From Nocardia thailandica NBRC 100428 (GTDB taxonomy: Bacteria; Actinomycetota; Actinomycetes; Mycobacteriales; Mycobacteriaceae): 43,804 nucleotides of DNA. The notes below the pieces were generated by a model. That model was not told where the DNA came from. It made no database searches and saw only the letters and a program-made list of their open reading frames with translations. The DNA lies in NCBI RefSeq assembly GCF_000308795.1, contig NZ_BAGK01000185.1, positions 1 through 43,804 on the forward strand, given 5' to 3'. Shown piece by piece: positions 1-8,507 of the stretch; positions within the stretch are counted from its first letter, which is position 1; the number at the start of each line of letters is the position of its first letter. The translations under genes and the position numbers were made by a program.

Positions 1-956
1 CTTCCGGGCCGGGCGGAACACCCGGACCCGACGGCACCGGCACGAGCGCCCCCGGCACGGGTACGCTTGCCGGCAGGGGAGGCGCGAGCGGTCCCGGCGC
101 ACCGGGCGGTGGTGGACCCGACGGTCCTCCGTCCGGGCCCGGTGTCAACGGCAGCACCGTGGCGCTCCCGTTCGGCCTGCACGCGGTGCGCACCCCGCTG
201 CTGGGCAGCTACCCGTCGCCCACGGCCCATCTCACGACGGGGTGGTACGCGCTGGATCTGGCCGCCGCGCAGCGGAACCCGGCCTATCGCGTGCTGATCC
301 TGACCGCGGCGGGACGGATCGCGGGCACGGACCGGGACGGGAACGCGGTGCCGGGCGCGCGGGTGCGGCTCGAGTTCGGGGCGCGGAACGCGGACGGTGC
401 GGTGACGACGCTGGGCGAGCGGGTACCCGAGCAGGCGGGCGGGGCGCCGGGGTGGCGGAATCTGCCGCTGCCGCTGGACGAGATCCCGGCGGGCACCACC
501 GCGGTCCGCGTGATCGCCGATGTCGAGGACCCGTCCGGGCGGCAGTGGGTCGCGGTGACGCCGCCGCGACTGCCGAAGCTGGCGACGGTGTCCACCGTGG
601 TCGGCGACGACCCGGTCCTGGCGGATTTCCATGTGGGGCTGGCCTTTCCGTGCCAGCGGTCCTTCACCTACCGTGACGGCGTCGCCGAGACCCCGCTGTG
701 GCGGATCCTGCCCGACAAGCTGAACGCGCAGGTCTCCGAGACGTGGCAGGACGGCACCGGCGGCGGCCCGGTCGGCTGGACCCGCCTGCTGACCCGCGCC
801 CGCACGGTCCCCGCCTACCTCGACGGTGACTGGACCCGGGACTGGGGCGAACTGCAGATGCTGTCGCGCTACGTCACCGCCGCACCCGCGACCCTCTCGG
901 TCCACGACGAAACCCGCTGGGGCTGGACCGAGGACGGACCCATCCGCGCGGGCTGA
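1..956 (+). CDS. Arabinosyltransferase (EmbA/B/C family), C-terminal part only
   Basis: This is the 3' end of a gene that begins before the window; the frame is open from base 3 to the TGA at 954-956 (317 visible residues). Emb proteins are membrane GT-C arabinosyltransferases that build the arabinan of arabinogalactan or lipoarabinomannan. What is visible matches the extracytoplasmic C-terminal carbohydrate-binding domain: the motifs FHVGLAFPCQR, LPDKLNAQVSETW and AYLDGDWTRDWGELQ are recognisable Emb C-terminal signatures. No membrane segment is in view. The first roughly 50 visible residues are an almost pure Gly/Pro/Ser/Thr stretch ahead of the folded domain, which looks like a flexible linker. 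I cannot tell EmbA, EmbB and EmbC apart from this piece. It converges on the mycolyltransferase gene, also a cell-envelope function. Confidence 0.85.
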   Translation, partial: SGPGGTPGPDGTGTSAPGTGTLAGRGGASGPGAPGGGGPDGPPSGPGVNGSTVALPFGLHAVRTPLLGSYPSPTAHLTTGWYALDLAAAQRNPAYRVLILTAAGRIAGTDRDGNAVPGARVRLEFGARNADGAVTTLGERVPEQAGGAPGWRNLPLPLDEIPAGTTAVRVIADVEDPSGRQWVAVTPPRLPKLATVSTVVGDDPVLADFHVGLAFPCQRSFTYRDGVAETPLWRILPDKLNAQVSETWQDGTGGGPVGWTRLLTRARTVPAYLDGDWTRDWGELQMLSRYVTAAPATLSVHDETRWGWTEDGPIRAG

Positions 957-1009
957 CCGGGCACCCGGGCCGAGGCGGCGACAGCAGGCCCGGCCAGGGA
1001 CAACGGAAA

Positions 1010-1042
1010 GGGCGTGTTCCCCGTATCCGGGGGAACACGCCC
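1010..1042. terminator. Bidirectional hairpin terminator between emb and mycolyltransferase
   Basis: Perfect 13-bp inverted repeat: GGGCGTGTTCCCC at 1010-1022 and its complement at 1030-1042, with a 7-nt loop. It lies between two convergent stop codons (956 and 1053), so it can serve both strands. The following T-tract is weak on both sides, as is common in actinobacteria. Confidence 0.8.
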
Positions 1043-1052
1043 TTCGACGTTC

Positions 1053-2198
1053 CTACTTGGCGGCAGGCGCGCCTTCCGGCGGCGGCGCACCGCCCTCGGG
1101 CGGGGCCCCGCCCTCCGGCGGCGCGGCACCGGCGGGCGGCGCGGCACCCGGCGGCAGCGGCTTGCCGATGTTGCGGGCCAGGTCGGGCATCAGGCGCAGC
1201 GTGACCTGTTCCCAGGTGCCCCAGTGATGGATGCCCGGATCCGGGTAGTCGTAGCTGACGTTGGTGTAGCCGAGGCCGTCGATCTTCTCCTGGAACGACT
1301 TGGTGTTGATCAGCGCGATGGCCTCGAGGGGCATGCCCTGGGTGATCGCGTCGATCGAGGTGAGGTCGCGTTCGGCCGGACGCGCGCTGCCCGCGGAGAT
1401 GTAGAGGCGGGTGTTGTTGGCGATCAGCTTGTCGGCGAAGTTGTAAGGGTCCATGCGGGCCCACTTCTCGCTGCCCGCGGGGGCCATGGCGTCGATGTTG
1501 TAGCCGCCCGCGGCGACCATCGCGGCGCCGAGCGCCTCCCGCATGCCCGGCAGCGACATGTGCAGGTAGCCCGAGAGCGACCCGACATAGGAGAACTGCT
1601 GCGGGTGGTAGGCCGCGAGCAGGGCCGCCGCGCTGCCGCCGCTGGACAGACCGACGACGCCGTTGCGGCTGTCGCTGAACCCGTAGCGGGTCTTCAGCGC
1701 CTTGGGCAGGTTGTCGGTGAGGAAGGTCTCCCACCGGTAGGCCACGGTCTTGCCCGACTTGTCGTCGAAACCGCCGACCGCCGAGCCCGAGTCGGCGCTG
1801 GGCAGCCCGTTGCCGTCGGCGTTGTAGCCGAAGAAGTCGCTCGGCCGCTCCCAGTCGGCGTAGAAGCTCGACTGTCCGCCGACCGGCATGACCACGTTGA
1901 TGTTGAACTTGCTCAGCTTGGCCGGGATGTCGGTGTGCTTCTCCCAGCCGTTGAGGTCGGTCTCGGCGCGTTCACCGTCGAGCAGGTAGACCACCCGGTC
2001 GGTGTTGCCGTCGGCCGCCCGCAGCACCCGGGTCTTGATCTGTCCCATGCTCGAGTCGACCAGGACGTCGAAAGCCGCCGGGTCCTGGGCCGCGCCGGCG
2101 GGTACCGCCGCCGTCAGCGGTAGCAGAGCCGCCGCCACCCCCACCATGGTGCGCACGACCCGGCGTCTCCCGGTTCCGCGCACAGCAACGCCACGCAT
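1053..2198 (-). CDS. Antigen 85-type mycolyltransferase (secreted esterase family)
   Basis: 381 aa. Antigen-85 enzymes transfer mycolic acids between trehalose monomycolate molecules and onto arabinogalactan outside the membrane. The ATG at 2198 follows a GGGGAGGAG ribosome site and opens an Arg-rich, hydrophobic signal peptide ending near AVPAGAA (residues 31-37). The triad appears intact by alignment from memory with Ag85C: nucleophile Ser185 in GLSSGG, Glu292 in PLEAIALINTKSF, and His324 in GIHHW. The trehalose-site motif YLLDGERAETDLNGW and the AAYHPQQF helix are also conserved. The usual GLSMSG is GLSSGG here, so the residue two after the nucleophile is Gly. The last about 32 residues are a repetitive Pro/Gly/Ala/Glu tail (PPEGGAP units), probably disordered or wall-spanning. 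Such actinomycetes carry several paralogs, so the exact substrate cannot be assigned. Confidence 0.9.
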   Translation of the reverse strand: MRGVAVRGTGRRRVVRTMVGVAAALLPLTAAVPAGAAQDPAAFDVLVDSSMGQIKTRVLRAADGNTDRVVYLLDGERAETDLNGWEKHTDIPAKLSKFNINVVMPVGGQSSFYADWERPSDFFGYNADGNGLPSADSGSAVGGFDDKSGKTVAYRWETFLTDNLPKALKTRYGFSDSRNGVVGLSSGGSAAALLAAYHPQQFSYVGSLSGYLHMSLPGMREALGAAMVAAGGYNIDAMAPAGSEKWARMDPYNFADKLIANNTRLYISAGSARPAERDLTSIDAITQGMPLEAIALINTKSFQEKIDGLGYTNVSYDYPDPGIHHWGTWEQVTLRLMPDLARNIGKPLPPGAAPPAGAAPPEGGAPPEGGAPPPEGAPAAK

Positions 2199-2323
2199 AA
2201 CGATTACTGCTCCTCCCCTGTGCCCCTCCGGGACACTCCTACCGACTCGCTCCGCCGCGCACCTCGATGGCGGAGAACGCAGTGCAGCATAACGCGATGG
2301 GGCGCAATCGTCTTCGCCAGGTT

Positions 2324-2656
2324 TCAGTCGGCGGGACCGAGCAGGAACGGGGCGCTGCGGCCCCGGCCCTCGAGTCTCCCGTCGCCCCAGCTGGAGCTTC
2401 CGTAGGCGTCGACCTCGATGGCATAGCGTCCCGCCGCCAGGGTCTCGGGCAGGCGCACCGAGGCGTCGGGCCGGTGGTCGACCAGCTCGAGATAGGTGCG
2501 GGGCAGGTCGGTGCCGAGCGGCACGAGGAACAGCCGCGCGTATTCGACCCGCGTGCGGTCGACCTCGGGGGACCAGGCCACGCCCACCGAACGGGTGCCG
2601 GGCGTGGCTTCGACGGTGACCTCGAGCGGCCGGGCCGCCGCGTCGATGCGCTTCAT
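2324..2656 (-). CDS. Small hypothetical protein, possible FN3-like beta-sandwich
   Basis: 110 aa. The start at 2656 is set by a clear AGGAGG ribosome site 7 nt upstream; the frame stays open further upstream into the rnhA gene, but that extension is the antisense-frame shadow of rnhA. There is no signal peptide or membrane segment. The pattern of alternating hydrophobic residues with VGVAWSPEVDRTRVEYARLF and a final GRYAIEVDAYGSS strand suggests a fibronectin-III-like sandwich of about 100 residues, but I do not recognise a named family. It follows rnhA on the same strand after an 89-nt gap and may be co-transcribed. No function is proposed. Confidence 0.6.
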   Translation of the reverse strand: MKRIDAAARPLEVTVEATPGTRSVGVAWSPEVDRTRVEYARLFLVPLGTDLPRTYLELVDHRPDASVRLPETLAAGRYAIEVDAYGSSSWGDGRLEGRGRSAPFLLGPAD

Positions 2657-2745
2657 GCCGACCCTCCTGCCCGCCGCCCGTGCACCGGGGGCTGTCCTCC
2701 AGGCTGACACGGATCGGGCGGTCGGGCAATCGGCGCGGGCCGCGG

Positions 2746-3462
2746 TCAGCCGGGGCCGGGCCGTGCGGACGCGGCCACACCCCGATGCCTGCCGCAGCGT
2801 CCGCCGCCGGTGGCGACGGCGCAGGGCGCGCCCTTGGCGGTGGGCGCCCCGCACTGCAACGCCGGGTCGTGGACGTGGCACAGCCCGGAGGCGCCCGCGT
2901 CGATCCGGCAGGTCCCGCCGGTTTTCGTGCGGGCCCGGCAGGCGCCGGCGGCCTCGGCGGCGGGCGCCTTCTTCGCCGCCTTCGGCCGTTCGCGGCGCGG
3001 CGCCGGGCTGCCGGGCTGGACGGCGGACCCGCCCGCCTCGACCGAGCCGCGGACGGCGAGCCGGTCGGCGCGCTCGTTGCCGGGATCGCCGGCATGCCCC
3101 TTGACCCAGCGCCATTCGACCTCGTGCTCGGCGCAGGCCGCGACCAGCGCCCGCCACAGTTCGACGTTCTTGACCGGTTCCCGGTTCTTGGTGAGCCACC
3201 CGTTGCGCTGCCAGCCGTGCACCCACTTGGTGATGCCGTCGCGCACATAGGTGCTGTCGGTGTGGATGATCACCGTCGATCGCCGGGTGAGCGCCTCGAG
3301 GGCGCGCAGCGGCGCGGTGAGCTCCATCCGGTTGTTGGTGGTCGGGCCGCGATCGGACCCGTAGAGCTCCTTCTCCTGGTCGCCGTAGCGCAGGACGGCG
3401 CCCCAGCCACCGGGGCCGGGGTTCGGCGAGCAGGCACCGTCGGTATAGATCTCCACGTCCAC
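2746..3462 (-). CDS. rnhA: Ribonuclease HI with C-terminal tandem Cys/His motifs
   Basis: 238 aa. RNase HI cleaves the RNA strand of RNA/DNA hybrids (R-loops, primers). Residues 1-140 are a complete RNase HI: Asp8 in YTDGAC, Glu47 in NNRMELTA, Asp69 in HTDSTYV, His123 in VKGHAGD and Asp133 in NERAD form the metal-binding active site, and the W80-W89 basic handle is present. Most RNase HI proteins stop at about 150 residues. Here a basic linker (about 145-170) leads into two similar modules of the form C-x-(A)-x-T-K-x-G-x-x-C...C-x-(V)-H, at about 173-198 ([11 protein letters not shown], then CHVH) and 203-228 ([11 protein letters not shown], then CGRH). These look like small DUF5763-type zinc knuckles that might bind nucleic acid. 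The start is GTG at 3462; no strong ribosome site is visible. Confidence 0.9.
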   Translation of the reverse strand: MDVEIYTDGACSPNPGPGGWGAVLRYGDQEKELYGSDRGPTTNNRMELTAPLRALEALTRRSTVIIHTDSTYVRDGITKWVHGWQRNGWLTKNREPVKNVELWRALVAACAEHEVEWRWVKGHAGDPGNERADRLAVRGSVEAGGSAVQPGSPAPRRERPKAAKKAPAAEAAGACRARTKTGGTCRIDAGASGLCHVHDPALQCGAPTAKGAPCAVATGGGRCGRHRGVAASARPGPG

Positions 3463-3484
3463 CGTGGCAGCGTAGCGGAGGCCG

Positions 3485-5056
3485 TCACCGCTGGTCGGCG
3501 GGCTGTTTCCGGAGTGTCTCGCGGCGGCCCGCGTCGACGGCGACGAACGCGGCGGCGGCCAGGATCAGCACGGCGGAGGCGAGCAGCGCGACGTCGAGCC
3601 CGTGGTGGAAGGCCACCTTGCCGGTGTTGATCACCTCCTGCACCTTCGACAGGTACTTCAGGTAGGGCATCGGGTCGACACCGTCGGGGATCTTGCCGCG
3701 TTCGACGGCCTCGATCGCGTCGGGCTGCAGCGAGGTCGGCAGGCCGAGTTCGGTCATGCGCGCCTTCAGGTCCGCGGTCAGGAACCCGCTCACCACGGCG
3801 CCGAGGACCGCGACCCCGAAGGCCGAGCCGATCTGGCGCATGGTGTTGGTCACGGCGGCGGCCATGCCCGAATGCTCGGCGGGCACCCCCGACATGACGG
3901 CCGAGGTCAGCGGCACCACCGCGACGCCGAAACCGAGGCCGGCGACGGCCATCGCCGCCGAGAGCCACCCGTCGTGGAGCGTGCCGTCGAGGGCCTGGCG
4001 GGTCAGCAGGATCCCGGCCGCGCCGACCACGCAGCCCACGATCATCGGGATCCGCGCGCCCCGGCGCGACACCCAGTACCCGGCGATCAGCGAACCGAAC
4101 ACGATCGTCACGGCCATGGGCGCGAACACCGTCGCGGTGCGCGAGCCCGAATACGACTGCATCACCTGCAGATACACGGCGGTGAAGAAGAAGATGGAGA
4201 AGATGCCGAAGTACACGGCGAACGCGACGACCAGCGCCCCGCGCACGTACCGGCCACGCAGGTAACGGAATTCGAGCATGGGCGCGCGGGCGCGCCGCTC
4301 GACGACGACGAACGCGGCGAAGGCCGCGATCCCCAGCACGAACAGCCCGAGCACCGGCGGGGAGAAGTAGCCGCGGTCCTGCCCGAGCATGGCGGCGTAG
4401 ATGATCGCGCCGAAGGCCGTCGCGCTGAGCACCGCCCCGGCCCAGTCGACCGGCGCGTGCTGGGGGTCGGCGCTCTCGGGCACCGACCACAGCGCCGCCA
4501 GCAGCGCGGCGCCGCCGATGACCAGGTTCAGCCAGAAGATGGACCGCCAGCCGTATTCGTTGACCAGCACGCCGCCGACCACGGGCCCGGCGGCCAGCGC
4601 CAGCCCCGACACCGCGGCCCACACGCCGACCGCCTTGGCCCGCGCCCGTTCCCCGGGGAACACGTGGCGCAGGACCGACAGCGTGCCCGGCTCCGAGGCC
4701 GCCGCCCCCAGCCCCATGATCGCCCGGCCGGCGATGAGCAGCGCGACGGTGCTCGCCAGCGCCGACACCACCGATCCGGCGCAGAAGATCACCAGGCCGG
4801 CGATCATGACCTTCTTGCGCCCCCAGCGATCCCCGAGCGAACCCCCCGCCAGCATCAACCCGGCGAACACCACCGTGTAGGCGTTGACGACCCACTGGAG
4901 CAGGGTCACGTCGGTGCCCAGCTCCCGCCGGATGTCGCCGAGGGCGACGCTGACCACGGTCGTGTCCAGGAAGGTCACGAATACGACGGCGACAACGGAT
5001 GCCAGGGCGACGCCCGGCCGGGCAGGCGCCGCGGGCGCCGTGTCCATCGGTCTCAC
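3485..5056 (-). CDS. MFS multidrug transporter, DHA2 (EmrB/QacA-like) family
   Basis: About 523 aa. The family exports drugs and lipophilic compounds by proton antiport across the plasma membrane. Visible marks are the N-terminal [14 protein letters not shown], the motif A loop [12 protein letters not shown] between TM2 and TM3, the motif C-like [15 protein letters not shown], and about 14 hydrophobic segments. I chose GTG at 5056 because a TACCCT hexamer ends exactly 6 nt upstream, matching the leaderless pattern seen elsewhere in the window; ATG at 5047 (MDTAPAAP) is the alternative. No Shine-Dalgarno sequence precedes either start. It is divergent from the VWA/MoxR operon and 22 nt beyond rnhA, without an adjacent regulator. 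The substrate is unknown. Confidence 0.88.
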   Translation of the reverse strand: MRPMDTAPAAPARPGVALASVVAVVFVTFLDTTVVSVALGDIRRELGTDVTLLQWVVNAYTVVFAGLMLAGGSLGDRWGRKKVMIAGLVIFCAGSVVSALASTVALLIAGRAIMGLGAAASEPGTLSVLRHVFPGERARAKAVGVWAAVSGLALAAGPVVGGVLVNEYGWRSIFWLNLVIGGAALLAALWSVPESADPQHAPVDWAGAVLSATAFGAIIYAAMLGQDRGYFSPPVLGLFVLGIAAFAAFVVVERRARAPMLEFRYLRGRYVRGALVVAFAVYFGIFSIFFFTAVYLQVMQSYSGSRTATVFAPMAVTIVFGSLIAGYWVSRRGARIPMIVGCVVGAAGILLTRQALDGTLHDGWLSAAMAVAGLGFGVAVVPLTSAVMSGVPAEHSGMAAAVTNTMRQIGSAFGVAVLGAVVSGFLTADLKARMTELGLPTSLQPDAIEAVERGKIPDGVDPMPYLKYLSKVQEVINTGKVAFHHGLDVALLASAVLILAAAAFVAVDAGRRETLRKQPADQR

Positions 5057-5062
5057 GGGCAC

Positions 5063-5068
5063 AGGGTA
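5063..5068 (-). promoter_or_regulatory. -10-like hexamer of a probable leaderless promoter (DHA2 transporter)
   Basis: TACCCT on the minus strand, 6 nt before GTG 5056. It supports that start over ATG 5047. No convincing -35 was found. Confidence 0.4.
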
Positions 5069-5243
5069 CTGGCGAGTACGGTTCGCCGCTGGCCGGAAAC
5101 CGCCGACCACCGGACGGCGGCGGGCCGGCGAACCCGCGGCATCGCCGGAAAGCATTCGCCACCAGCGGATCCGGGGCCGTGCGGCCACTTGTCGGTGGGG
5201 TCACATACCTTGTGCGCATCGTGATCGACCGGGAGGGAGAACG

Positions 5244-5753
5244 ATGGCCTCGAATCCGAGTGCCACGCCGGAGGAACCGGCTTGGGAAAGCGCTGCCGTG
5301 GTGCGGGTTCTGCCCGCCGTCGCGCCGCGCAAACTGAACAAGGTGCCGTTCGTCGAGCTGGCCGACGGACGCCTGCAGGGGGTGGTGTCCAGCGGCTCCG
5401 ACATCGCCCGCGTCTACGTCGCGTCGGTGACGGCGGGGACCCACGGACTGAGCTGCAGCACCAACAACAACCGGCCGTGCGGCGGGCTGAACCAGGGGTG
5501 GGCCTGCAAACATCTGGACGCGCTCATCGACGAGGCCGTCCTGCAGTACGGGCTGGACCGGGTGGCCCGGTTCCTGCGTGTCGAGGTGCCCGAGGGCGCG
5601 CGGCTGGCCGGCTGCCTCCACGGCACGCGCGAGCCGGCGCCCGCCGCGGCGGTGTTCAGCCGGTTCCTGCGCCACCTGACCTACCTGGAGCTGCCGGGCG
5701 GCGCGGCGCCGGTTCCCGAGCTGCACTGGTTCCCGGCGGGGGTGGGTCGCTGA
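5244..5753 (+). CDS. SWIM-like zinc-finger protein, first gene of the VWA/MoxR operon
   Basis: 169 aa. The start ATG 5244 follows GGGAGGGAGA. The core is a Cys/His cluster, Cys71, Cys79, Cys88 and His90, in the context LSCSTNNNRPCGGL...WACKHL. The final C-x-H followed by a helix is typical of SWIM zinc fingers, though the first pair is spaced C-x7-C rather than the classic C-x-C. SWIM domains bind nucleic acid or protein partners. The rest is a short beta-rich N-terminal part and a helical C-terminus. Its stop overlaps the next ATG (TGATG at 5751-5755), so the two genes are translationally coupled. E. coli YehQ, a SWIM protein, sits beside VWA and MoxR genes too; here the SWIM part is a separate small protein. 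A TACCTT -10-like box lies at 5206-5211. The exact role is unknown. Confidence 0.7.
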   Translation: MASNPSATPEEPAWESAAVVRVLPAVAPRKLNKVPFVELADGRLQGVVSSGSDIARVYVASVTAGTHGLSCSTNNNRPCGGLNQGWACKHLDALIDEAVLQYGLDRVARFLRVEVPEGARLAGCLHGTREPAPAAAVFSRFLRHLTYLELPGGAAPVPELHWFPAGVGR

Positions 5754-7132
5754 TGCAGACGGCACAACTGGCCGCGCTGGCCGAGACGCCCGCGGGTGTC
5801 GCGGCGGCCCTCGCGGTGGTGCGCGATTTCGACACCGCGCTGGTCGACGGTTTCGCCCGGGTGTCGGAGCCGCAGAGCGCGGCGCTCACCGCGCTCGCGA
5901 ACGCCGTCGCGGCGTCGCCGCTGGCCGACGCGGTCGCCGCCGCGGTGGCGAAGGTGGGCACGGGCGCGATCGACCCCGGCGAACTGTCGGTCCTGGCCGC
6001 CGCCCGCGCCGCGCTGCTCGGCGCGGTGCACGACGCCCTGACCGCCCAGGCCGACGCGGCGCTGGGCCGCGAGCGGTCCGCGTGGACGGGCACAGCGGCG
6101 CGCGCGGCCACCGGCCCGCTCGCCGCGGGAGCGCGGGCCTGGCTCGGCGAGGTGGCGATCGCGGGCTGGCGCGGGGTGGACCACGACCTGGTGGCGGCCG
6201 CGGATCAGACGGTCGCGGCGCTGCTGGCCGACCCGGCCCAGCGGCGGTCGGCGATGCTGCTGGACGGCTTCACCGCCGAGCTGAACGCCTCGGCGCCGGT
6301 GGCCACGCTGGACCGGATACCGGTTCGGCGGTGGGCCGACCTGTGGGCCCGCGCCCTGCTGCTGTCGTGGCGGGACACGGAAACCGCCGCCGTCGCGGAG
6401 CCGGTCTCGGGCCGGCTGCTGCCGGTGGGTGTCGACCTGCACGAGCACGGCACCGCCGTCCAGGCGCAGGTCCACGCGGTGCTCGAGGTGGCGGGAGCGC
6501 CGACCCGCCGGGTGCGGGTGTCGGTGGCCGCGGCCAAGGTCGACACCATCGTCGGCCCGGCCGTCTGGCAGCTGCTGGCCTGCTACCCGCGGCTGCTGAC
6601 CGCGCTGGCCGAGCACCGCGCGCTCGACCTCACCGACATGCCCCTGGCGGCGAGCGGTGACCTGCTCTGGGACGACGACCGGGCCGCCGCGGGAGACCCC
6701 GCCGATCCGTTCGCCACCGCCGCCGTCCAGTTGCCGCAGGCGGTCGCGCCCGCGGTGCCGCCGCTGGACCGCGACCCCGTCCACATCGCCGAACCCGTTC
6801 TGTTCGAGGAGTATCGGGTTCGCGAGGGTGTGCTCGAGGTCGGCGATCAGCGGATCCGGGTCGAGCTGGACGCGCTGCCGTCGTCGGGCCCGCTCACCGA
6901 GGCGGGCGTGACCGCGTCCATCGCGTTGATCGGCCTGCTGCGGTGGGACGCGGCGGGCTGGTCGGTGCGCCCGCTCGCCGTGCGGCGCAAGGTCAAGAGC
7001 GCGCTCACCGCCTTCCACAACGGCGACTGGGCGCTCGGCCCGACCGACCCGAAAGTCGCCAAGGCACAGGCCAGATCGGGGGACGCGGTGACCGTGCTGC
7101 GCGAACGGGCGGGACGGTTGCTGCGCTCATGA
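5753..7132 (+). CDS. Unrecognised 459-aa protein of the VWA/MoxR operon
   Basis: 459 aa, starting at ATG 5753, which overlaps the preceding stop, and ending in an ATGA overlap with the VWA gene. I do not recognise a family. The first about 160 residues are very Ala-rich and predicted helical (a long run of A/L/V with regularly spaced charges), with no signal peptide or membrane segment. The middle (about 195-300) has Trp-rich and beta-like stretches, including WADLWARALLLSW and PVGVDLHEHG. The last about 110 residues alternate strand-like segments (YRVREGVLEVGDQRIRVELDAL, then GLLRWDAAGWSVRPLAV). It may be the position-equivalent of the non-zinc part of YehQ-like proteins or an adaptor for the AAA+/VWA pair; this rests only on tight coupling to its neighbours. 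Confidence 0.75.
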   Translation: MQTAQLAALAETPAGVAAALAVVRDFDTALVDGFARVSEPQSAALTALANAVAASPLADAVAAAVAKVGTGAIDPGELSVLAAARAALLGAVHDALTAQADAALGRERSAWTGTAARAATGPLAAGARAWLGEVAIAGWRGVDHDLVAAADQTVAALLADPAQRRSAMLLDGFTAELNASAPVATLDRIPVRRWADLWARALLLSWRDTETAAVAEPVSGRLLPVGVDLHEHGTAVQAQVHAVLEVAGAPTRRVRVSVAAAKVDTIVGPAVWQLLACYPRLLTALAEHRALDLTDMPLAASGDLLWDDDRAAAGDPADPFATAAVQLPQAVAPAVPPLDRDPVHIAEPVLFEEYRVREGVLEVGDQRIRVELDALPSSGPLTEAGVTASIALIGLLRWDAAGWSVRPLAVRRKVKSALTAFHNGDWALGPTDPKVAKAQARSGDAVTVLRERAGRLLRS

Positions 7133-8496
7133 CCACGGCCTCACGCGACGATTCGGCGGCCCCGAACCACGAGACCCGCCGTCAGATCCTGTACTGGCGC
7201 CTGCTGGCAGGCGTCTTCGCCGGCGAGCAGCAGCCCGCCCTGGAGCAGGCGAGCGCGAGCATCGCCGACGACCTCGGGCTGCCGCTGGCCGTGCTCGATC
7301 CGGGCATCTCCCTCGACAACGTGGTGCAGCGATATCCGGAGATGCGCGCGGAGTTCGAGCGCCTCGACTTCACCACGGCCGAGAACGCGCGGGCCGACGC
7401 GGGCGCCGGGGACCGCGCGGAGGCCGGGGGCACCGCCGCGCCGCCGCCCCCGATCGGGGCCGACGACGTGCGCACCGCCGCGGTGGTCTCCAAGCTCCTG
7501 CTCAACGTCTTCGCCACCGGATCGGGTCCGGTCAGCGCCTCGCAGCTGGCGGGCTGGCAGTCCGACGCGGGGTGGCTGCGCCGCTGCCTCGGCGAGGAGG
7601 CGGGCAGCGTGCACGGCGTGCTGACCGGGCTGGAGGGCGAGCTGGTCTCGCGCATGCGGCTGCGCGAGGTGCTCGCCGACCCGCACCTGGCCGCCCAGCT
7701 CACCCCCAGCATGTCGCTCATCGAACAGCTGCTGCGCGACAAGCACAATCTGTCCGGGGTGGCGCTGGCCAACGCCAAGCGGCTGATCCGCCGCTACATC
7801 GACGAGGTCGCCGAGGTCCTGCGCACCCAGGTGCAGCAGACCAGCGCGGGCACCGTCGACCGCTCGGTCCCGCCCAAGCGCATCCTGCGCAACCTGGACG
7901 TGGACCGCACGATCTGGAAGAACCTGCCCAACTGGAACCCGCGGGACGAGCGCCTCTACGTCGACCGGCTCTACTACCGGCAGACCGCCAAGCGCACCGT
8001 GCCCGCCCGCATGATCGTGGTGGTCGACCAGTCCGGTTCGATGGTCGACTCGATGGTCAACTGCACCATCCTGGCGTCGATCTTCGCGGGCCTGCCCAAG
8101 GTCGACGTGCATCTGATCGCCTACGACACCCGCGCGCTCGATCTCACCCCGTGGGTGCACGATCCGTTCGAGGTGCTGCTGCGCACCAACCTCGGTGGCG
8201 GCAACGACGGCCCGGTCGCCATGGCCATGGCCCAGCCCAAGATCACCGATCCGAGGAACACCGTGCTGGTGTGGATCTCGGACTTCTACGAGTTCGACCG
8301 CTCCCAGCCGCTGTTCGAGGCCATGGAGGCGGTGCACCGATCCGGCGTGAAGCTCATCCCCGTCGGCTCGGTCAACAGCTCCGGCCACCAGAGCGTCAAT
8401 CCGTGGTTCCGCGAACGGTTCAAGGCCCTCGGCACCCCGGTGATCTCCGGACGCATCCAGAAGCTCGTGCACGAGCTCAAGAACTTTCTCGACTAG
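7129..8496 (+). CDS. VWA-domain (von Willebrand factor A) protein, MoxR partner
   Basis: 455 aa. The ATG at 7129 overlaps the upstream stop by 4 nt. Residues 1-285 are a helical N-terminal region with a Pro/Ala/Gly-rich break near 95-115. The VWA domain occupies about 290-455 and has a complete MIDAS metal site: Asp300-Q-Ser302-G-Ser304 (DQSGSM), a Thr in LLRTNLGGGND, and Asp in WISDFYEF. VWA proteins of this kind act as substrate adaptors for MoxR AAA+ ATPases, which remodel or insert metals into target complexes. It resembles E. coli YehP in domain type and context. The start of the next gene is 12 nt downstream. There is no secretion signal, so the complex is probably cytoplasmic. Confidence 0.9.
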   Translation: MTTASRDDSAAPNHETRRQILYWRLLAGVFAGEQQPALEQASASIADDLGLPLAVLDPGISLDNVVQRYPEMRAEFERLDFTTAENARADAGAGDRAEAGGTAAPPPPIGADDVRTAAVVSKLLLNVFATGSGPVSASQLAGWQSDAGWLRRCLGEEAGSVHGVLTGLEGELVSRMRLREVLADPHLAAQLTPSMSLIEQLLRDKHNLSGVALANAKRLIRRYIDEVAEVLRTQVQQTSAGTVDRSVPPKRILRNLDVDRTIWKNLPNWNPRDERLYVDRLYYRQTAKRTVPARMIVVVDQSGSMVDSMVNCTILASIFAGLPKVDVHLIAYDTRALDLTPWVHDPFEVLLRTNLGGGNDGPVAMAMAQPKITDPRNTVLVWISDFYEFDRSQPLFEAMEAVHRSGVKLIPVGSVNSSGHQSVNPWFRERFKALGTPVISGRIQKLVHELKNFLD

Positions 8497-8507
8497 GAGT
8501 CCCCATC

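Noticed and set aside
1063..1150. Short GC-rich repeats as a possible CRISPR array
   Set aside because: They are in-frame codon repeats of the mycolyltransferase tail, with no spacers and no cas genes nearby.
1690..1720. Loss of the catalytic serine in the mycolyltransferase (GLSSGG against GLSMSG)
   Set aside because: Counting along remembered Ag85C shows the nucleophile is the first Ser of GLS, which is kept; Glu292 and His324 are also kept.
2656..3226. In-frame upstream extension of the 110-aa protein across rnhA
   Set aside because: It is Arg/Gly-rich noise in the rnhA region; the AGGAGG site at 2663-2669 fixes the start at 2656.
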